The notes beneath the pieces are model-generated. The model did not search any database. It saw only the letters and a list, made by a program, of their open reading frames with translations, and was not told where the DNA came from. Below are positions 60,101-64,000 of a DNA stretch of 64,000 bases, piece by piece. Position 1 is the first letter of the stretch; every line of letters begins with the position of its first letter. The stretch is from Elgaria multicarinata webbii (Eukaryota > Chordata > Lepidosauria > Squamata > Anguidae), in the NCBI RefSeq assembly GCF_023053635.1, contig NC_086182.1, forward strand, positions 36,746,001 through 36,810,000. Direction: 5' to 3'. Both the position numbers and the translations under genes were made by a program.

Positions 60101-63100
60101 GGAGCGGGGGTGGGGGCGTTGTTGTTTGTAGACCCAGCATCAGCATGCTAAACTTGCGCCCTTGGTGGGGGTGGGGTTGTGGCCTGCAGGGGAGCAGGGC
60201 CTGGCATCAGCCTGCTCCTGACCCTTCCCACCGATGGGGCCGCCCCAGCTGGCTCTTCTGCCGGCATCTTTTTGCTCGTGTAGCAGCCGCCCTGTGGCCC
60301 TCCAAGCGCACCTGCAGAGCTCTGCTGCTGGCAGCGTTGTCTGCCGCCGTCGGGTCTTGCGCCGGCATACGCCATCGCCCTCAGCCAGCCTGTCTTCAGA
60401 GTAGGAGCAAAGGGAGAATCATCCCTCGTTCTGCAATGAGCCAGGAGGAGGCCCTCTTCTGCAGACACCCGCAGGGTCTTTGGGGGCACTTTTTAAAAGG
60501 GTGCGAAGCAGAGACGGGGGCCTTGGAGGAGGAGGAGGCGGAGGAGGCGGAGGAGGAGGAGGCTCTTTGCCCCGGCTCAGTGACGTCACTGGTGCCGCCG
60601 TTCCCTTTAAGAGCAGCTTGCCCTCTTCCTGCTGCCTTGACGTAGGAGGCACCCTTTCGCTGGCCTGCATGCAGAGCTCTCCCGGGGGCTCTGAATGTGT
60701 AGAACCCTGTTGCCAGTCGCCAATTCCCGGGCAGACGACAAACCCACGGCTGAGTTTCAGCAGACCCCTGCTTGTGGGATGCCTGGAGGAAGCGGGCTCC
60801 ATGCTGGCTGAAAGGACAACAGTGGGACCCCCGACTTGTGGCCAGCTCCTGGGGGGAGGGCGCTCCCGAGGGTTGGTTCCAGGGGAGCTGAAAGCAAGGC
60901 CTGCGTTGTTCAGGAAGGGAGGGGGCCTCGGGAGGGGGGGCGTGGAGCCCTGCCTGAGGGGAGGGGCGTGGATTTGGGGCTGCGCTCCTCTCCACCCCTG
61001 GCCTTCTTGTCCCCCCAGACGAGCCTGTCAATCAAGGCAACCGCCAAAAGACGCTGGACGTGGTTGTGTCGCCAGCCGTCATCTGTAAGTAGCGCTGGGT
61101 GGCCTCTGCACTCATTTGGTCCAGCGAGGGATGGAGAGACCAGCCTGACCTGGCTCGGTACTGTTTGACTTCCATGTAGCCCCAATGGAGCCTGGTGGTG
61201 CATAACCGTAGTGGCCCAGGTCCCCCCAGGGAGGGGGAGAGAGGAAGGCCACCCTGTCACGTGAGGCAACCACCAGGTGAAGGGAAGAGGCCGGAAAGGG
61301 CATGCAGGCCACGGAGGAAGTGCCGTCTTGCTTTGAGAGCCACGGTGAGGCTTGGCGGATGTTGGCAGGCGTCGGGCCTGTTGCCCTTTAGCAGTAGGGC
61401 TTTGGGGGGGGCTGACCGTCCGCTGTGCCTGCCCCCACCTGCCCGCCCCCATCGGACTCCAGCATCCGCTGCTGCCCCTCTGCAAGGCCTCTCTTTTCCT
61501 TCTCCCTCCTTGCAGCGCAGGCCTACGTGAGCGGGATGCTCTTCAGCCTGGGGGTCTTCCTCTCCTTCTACGTGTTGGCAGTGCTTATCGCCTGCTGGGA
61601 GAACTGGAGGTGGGTCCTGCCTTTCCCCCCCCCCCCCGCACCTCCCCCCCGGCCTTTCGTCTCCGTTGAGAATGGCCTGGTGTTGCAGCCACGCAGAGGG
61701 TCACCACCCCGGCCGTCCCATCCCGGGTGCAGGGGGCTGCCCGTCGGTCTAGGAGGGTCCTTGTGGCAACCGGCCTTCCCGCACTGCCCAGGATCTCCGT
61801 CTGCGCGTTGGCACCTGCATGAGAGTTGCCTGGAGTCCCCCTCTCTGCCCTCTACCTGCTGCCTGGCTTGGCTTGTGGCGGGGTGGCCGGCGGGCCTGCC
61901 TGCTTCACAACCATGGGGTAGGCCAGGTAGCCGTTGGGCCACCTCCCAGGACGTGGCCCGTCTGTGCTTCTGCGGCCCTTAGCGCCTCCTGAAATGAATG
62001 CCCTTCCCTGGGGCGGAGGGATCCACCCCTCAGGAGGGACACAGCAGCCAGCCTTCGCCCGCCAGCTTGGACGCCCTCTGCTCTCCTCCGTGGGCTTTTG
62101 GAGGGGCGCGAGGGCGGGCTCTCTGCGGAGGAGCCGGTGCCTGAGGCTGTGAATTGCTCTGCAGGCAACGGAAGCAGCAGCAGCAGCGGCGCCTGGGGCT
62201 CTCGGCTGCCATGGACACGCCCAGTGCTGAAACCGGTAGGTGAGGGGGAGGTTTGGGCCAAGGGCCTCTGCAGGGCGGCTCTCTCTCCAGGCCCAGCTCT
62301 TAAGCCCCCTGCCCTTGAAAGGAACTGTGCCCCCTCTGCAACTGGGTGCTCAGCTGGCACAGACCGTAGCAAGCCTAGCAGAGCTTCGGCTGAACCCACG
62401 ACCTCCGAGCAAGGCGAGTGGGTGTGGGTGGGGAGATACAAGCACAAGGGGCGGACAGGAAGTGCTCCAGCCCCCAGGCGCTGCAGCCCCTGCGGAATCG
62501 TTAGGATTTCAGGTCTGCCTCCAGAATCTGAGATTAGAACCTCAACAACCCCCCACCCCACCCCCCCACACATGCCACCACCGCCACCACCACCGTCAAG
62601 AAGAACTAGGAGTCAGAGAGTCTTTGGGATGCAGCCCTGTCCCAAGACACCGGTTCCCACTCAATTCTGCCGGCTTGGAATTGCCCCTGTATACAGCCTC
62701 TGTCTGTCCCGGCATCAGACAGGAACTCCGCCTTGCTCCTCGTCACCTCCGGGCCTCCAGATATCTCGTGGGGTGGGGGGGTGGCGCTAGGAACTGTGCC
62801 CACTCCCTGTCTTGTTTCAACTGCTGCTGCCCGCTAGCCAGGAGTGACTCAGGCCTCGCAAGGCCAGGCTGCAGCTTTTTGGCTGACAGGCCCCAGGGAG
62901 GAGTGCTGTCTCAGGCAACTGTGCCATGAACTGATGGGGCAACTGGGTTTGGGTTTACACTGGTAAATCTCTCTCTCTCTCTCTCTCTTTCTTTTCCTTC
63001 TTCCTTTTCTGGGGCACCCCCCATTCAGCTTCTCTCCTGGGTAAGCACCAAATCTCCTTCGTTTCTTAGCTTCCTAACAGCGAATTCTCTTAACTCTTTC

Positions 63101-63435
63101 TGTGCCGTGAGGGGATCTTGGGTACACGCCCCAGGCTCCTTCCAGAGCTCTGATGTGGAGCTTACAGGGGTATGAAAAAGGGGCCGCGGGCAGAGGGCAG
63201 AGTAGGCCCCGCTCCGCCAGCACCCGTCAGCTGCGCCTTCTCCTGGATGCTCCCTCCAGCTGAGGACGGAGCCCCGGAGGAGCAGGAGCCTTGCCCACGC
63301 CCCTGCCCAGACCCCTTCTCCCCAGTCGCGGTCTGCTGATGGCTGTGCTCTGGTTCGTTGCAGGGCAGCCCCGCATCTCCCCAGACGCCTTCCTGGGACG
63401 CCCACCGTACAACGGCTACAGTTACGGCTCCTTCG
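53882..63435 (+). CDS. SIDT2: SIDT2, SID1 transmembrane family member 2 (5' 11 exons, partial)
   Basis: SIDT2 is a multi-pass lysosomal membrane protein of the SID-1 dsRNA-channel family, linked to RNA/DNA uptake into lysosomes and lysosome function. CDS is join(53882..54118, 56036..56157, 57318..57482, 57912..57957, 58642..58743, 58860..58943, 59424..59523, 61019..61084, 61516..61609, 62165..62235, 63364..63435), 386 codons of about 830; the gene runs off the right edge. Residues 1 to about 33 form a Leu-rich signal peptide. The lumenal domain follows, with sequons NHT, NWT, NVS, NAS and NAT, and conserved ALxx text such as [20 protein letters not shown] and [22 protein letters not shown]1 is [20 protein letters not shown] and on (about 311-333), ending CWENWR. 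The cytosolic loop then differs from mammals: it has QQQQ and lacks [21 protein letters not shown] resumes the match. Confidence 0.95.
54119..56035. other. SIDT2: SIDT2 intron 1
   Basis: GC-rich intron with a 17-C run at 54723-54739 and no recognised transposon. Long open frames here on both strands reflect base composition. Confidence 0.7.
56036..56157 (+). CDS. SIDT2: SIDT2 exon 2
   Basis: [20 protein letters not shown] to QVPLILRG, ending in phase 2. Acceptor GCTCTGCAG, donor GTGAGT. Confidence 0.95.
56322..56348. repeat. (CA)n microsatellite
   Basis: Uninterrupted CA run in SIDT2 intron 2. Confidence 0.95.
56625..56695 (+). mobile_element. L2-type LINE tail, sense
   Basis: CCCCAGAGAGCTTCAACTAT, then TGGGCAATATGGAAATGC and an AAATA-type tail; a decayed copy. 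Confidence 0.7.
56760..57150. mobile_element. MITE-like inverted-repeat region
   Basis: 'gttagctaggggttgttaac', 'cctgaacaatccacaaagag' and, at the other end, 'gttggttaaccctggttaag' share wording with the element around 30674-31119. The centre ('ggcgttgccaggcaacagaa') differs. Ends are unclear. Confidence 0.4.
57318..57482 (+). CDS. SIDT2: SIDT2 exon 3
   Basis: [20 protein letters not shown] to [12 protein letters not shown]. Acceptor GGCCTCCAG, donor GTGAGC. Confidence 0.95.
57912..57957 (+). CDS. SIDT2: SIDT2 exon 4
   Basis: 46-bp exon encoding [15 protein letters not shown]. Acceptor CCTCGCAG, donor GTGAGT. Confidence 0.93.
58642..58743 (+). CDS. SIDT2: SIDT2 exon 5
   Basis: 34 codons, [20 protein letters not shown] to VVSIQDIL. 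Acceptor CCCGGCAG, donor GTAAGC. Confidence 0.95.
58860..58943 (+). CDS. SIDT2: SIDT2 exon 6
   Basis: 28 codons, [20 protein letters not shown] to AAITVQ. Acceptor TTGCCCAG, donor GTACAG. Confidence 0.95.
58944..61018. other. SIDT2: SIDT2 introns 6-7 (apart from exon 7)
   Basis: GC-rich introns with several C and G homopolymers (59788-59803, 59909-59920, 60019-60036) and a (GGA)n patch near 60525-60560. No transposon or further exon was recognised. Confidence 0.6.
59424..59523 (+). CDS. SIDT2: SIDT2 exon 7
   Basis: [20 protein letters not shown] to HYYPFSK. Acceptor GTTTGCAG, donor GTATGG. Confidence 0.93.
61019..61084 (+). CDS. SIDT2: SIDT2 exon 8
   Basis: [20 protein letters not shown] then VI. 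Acceptor CCCCCCAG, donor GTAAGT. Confidence 0.93.
61516..61609 (+). CDS. SIDT2: SIDT2 exon 9 (TM1)
   Basis: [20 protein letters not shown] to ACWENW plus two bases; first transmembrane helix. Acceptor CTTGCAG, donor GTGGGT. Confidence 0.95.
62165..62235 (+). CDS. SIDT2: SIDT2 exon 10
   Basis: [20 protein letters not shown] then SAET plus one base. A (CAG)4 run replaces the mammalian Lys-rich text. Acceptor GCTCTGCAG, donor GTAGGT. Confidence 0.85.
63029..63040 (+). CDS. SIDT2: SIDT2 candidate 12-nt microexon
   Basis: CTTCTCTCCTGG lies between a long C/T tract ending CCATTCAG and a strong donor GTAAGC. It keeps frame (phase 1 to phase 1), turning ..ETG|QPR.. into ..ETASLLGQPR... It could be an optional exon in the cytosolic loop after TM1. 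Confidence 0.5.
63364..63435 (+). CDS. SIDT2: SIDT2 exon 11 (last in window)
   Basis: [20 protein letters not shown] then YGSF, ending in phase 1. Acceptor GTTGCAG, donor GTGAGT. The next exon is beyond the window. Confidence 0.93.
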
Positions 63436-63614
63436 GTGAGTGCAGGCGCTGCTGCCCCCTGCAGTCCCTCGCCCCACACCCCACCTTGCCTGGGCTGAGG
63501 GCGTGGAGCGCCAAGGAGGGCGGCCTGGCTCTCGCCTGCCTGCCGGCCCCCTGACTCAGGGGTGGGGGACGGGGTCTTCTGCCCCTTCACTCCGCTGCCG
63601 AGCTCTGCCCGTTT

Positions 63615-64000
63615 GTCAGGAACGTTGGCAGTGGGATGAGGAGATTATAAAGCAGATCATAAAGAAGTCAATCTGTAAATACCTTGAAATCAATGCGGTG
63701 ATCATTAGAAGCCAACATGGATTTGTCAGGAACAAATCCTGTCAGACTAATTTGATCTCATTTTTTGATCGGGTAACCTCCCTTGTGGACTGTGGGAATG
63801 CTGTGGACGTCATATATCTTGACTTCAGCAAAGCTTTTGACAAAGTGCCCCATGATATTCTGATTAATAAACTAGCTAAAAGTGGGCTAGATAGAACGAC
63901 TATTAGGTGGATTCACAGTTGGCTACAGAATCGGACTCAAAGAGTGCTTATCAATGGAACCTTCTCAAACTGGGGAGAGGCAACGAGTGGGGTGCCGCAG
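63615..64000 (+). mobile_element. CR1 LINE reverse transcriptase, sense, runs off the window
   Basis: The plus strand is open from about 63640 to the edge: EEIIKQIIKKSICKYLEINA, SQHGFVRNKSCQTNLISFFD, VDVIYLDFSKAFDKVPHDIL (first catalytic Asp block) and TSGVPQ. It is the core palm domain of CR1 ORF2 with no stop in about 120 codons, in the SIDT2 intron after exon 11. The catalytic YADD motif would lie just beyond the window. Confidence 0.93.

Overview
This is a piece of vertebrate nuclear genome, most likely from a squamate reptile (lizard or snake). The order is SIK3 (first exon, minus strand), then PAFAH1B2 (complete coding region, plus strand), then SIDT2 (first ~386 codons, plus strand). 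That is the SIK3-PAFAH1B2-SIDT2 block known from human chromosome 11q23. The squamate call is an inference from the repeats: many L2-type LINE tails ending in a 'cttcggctattgggcggtata' plus AAATA-type block, CR1 elements ending in ATTCTATG octamers, tRNA-derived SINEs and many copies of one short hAT-like inverted-repeat element.

Layout. Positions 1-33911 are read as SIK3 intron 1; no coding exon was found there. The stretch holds decayed L2 and CR1-group LINEs, SINE pieces, MITE-like elements, a 25-bp minisatellite (23241-23515) and a perfect 310-bp palindrome (30580-31212). SIK3 exon 1 (33912-34115) sits in a CpG island (about 33430-34870). Positions 34880-41150 are intergenic and LINE-rich, including an RT fragment of an unusual I/Jockey-like type and a clear nested LINE insertion. 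A second CpG island (41150-42560) carries the PAFAH1B2 promoter and first exon. Five coding exons follow (43054-49446, 229 codons), then a long 3' UTR. A third CpG island (about 52880-54620) carries the SIDT2 promoter and signal-peptide exon. Ten further SIDT2 exons, and one candidate 12-nt microexon, run to 63435. The window ends inside a CR1 reverse transcriptase that is still open.

How the genes relate. They are unrelated neighbours: a serine/threonine kinase of the AMPK-related group, the alpha-2 catalytic subunit of the intracellular PAF acetylhydrolase that binds LIS1, and a lysosomal SID-1-family membrane protein. SIK3 and PAFAH1B2 are divergent but about 7.5 kb apart with separate CpG islands, so they do not share a core promoter.

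All splice sites given were placed by hand from reading frame, GT/AG and remembered mammalian proteins. I saw no retrovirus, LTR element, RNA gene or CRISPR array. The most interesting points are the perfect palindrome, a ZNF143-type motif pair near SIK3 that looks transposon-derived, an in-frame N-terminal extension of PAFAH1B2, an overlapping uORF at SIDT2, and the SIDT2 microexon.
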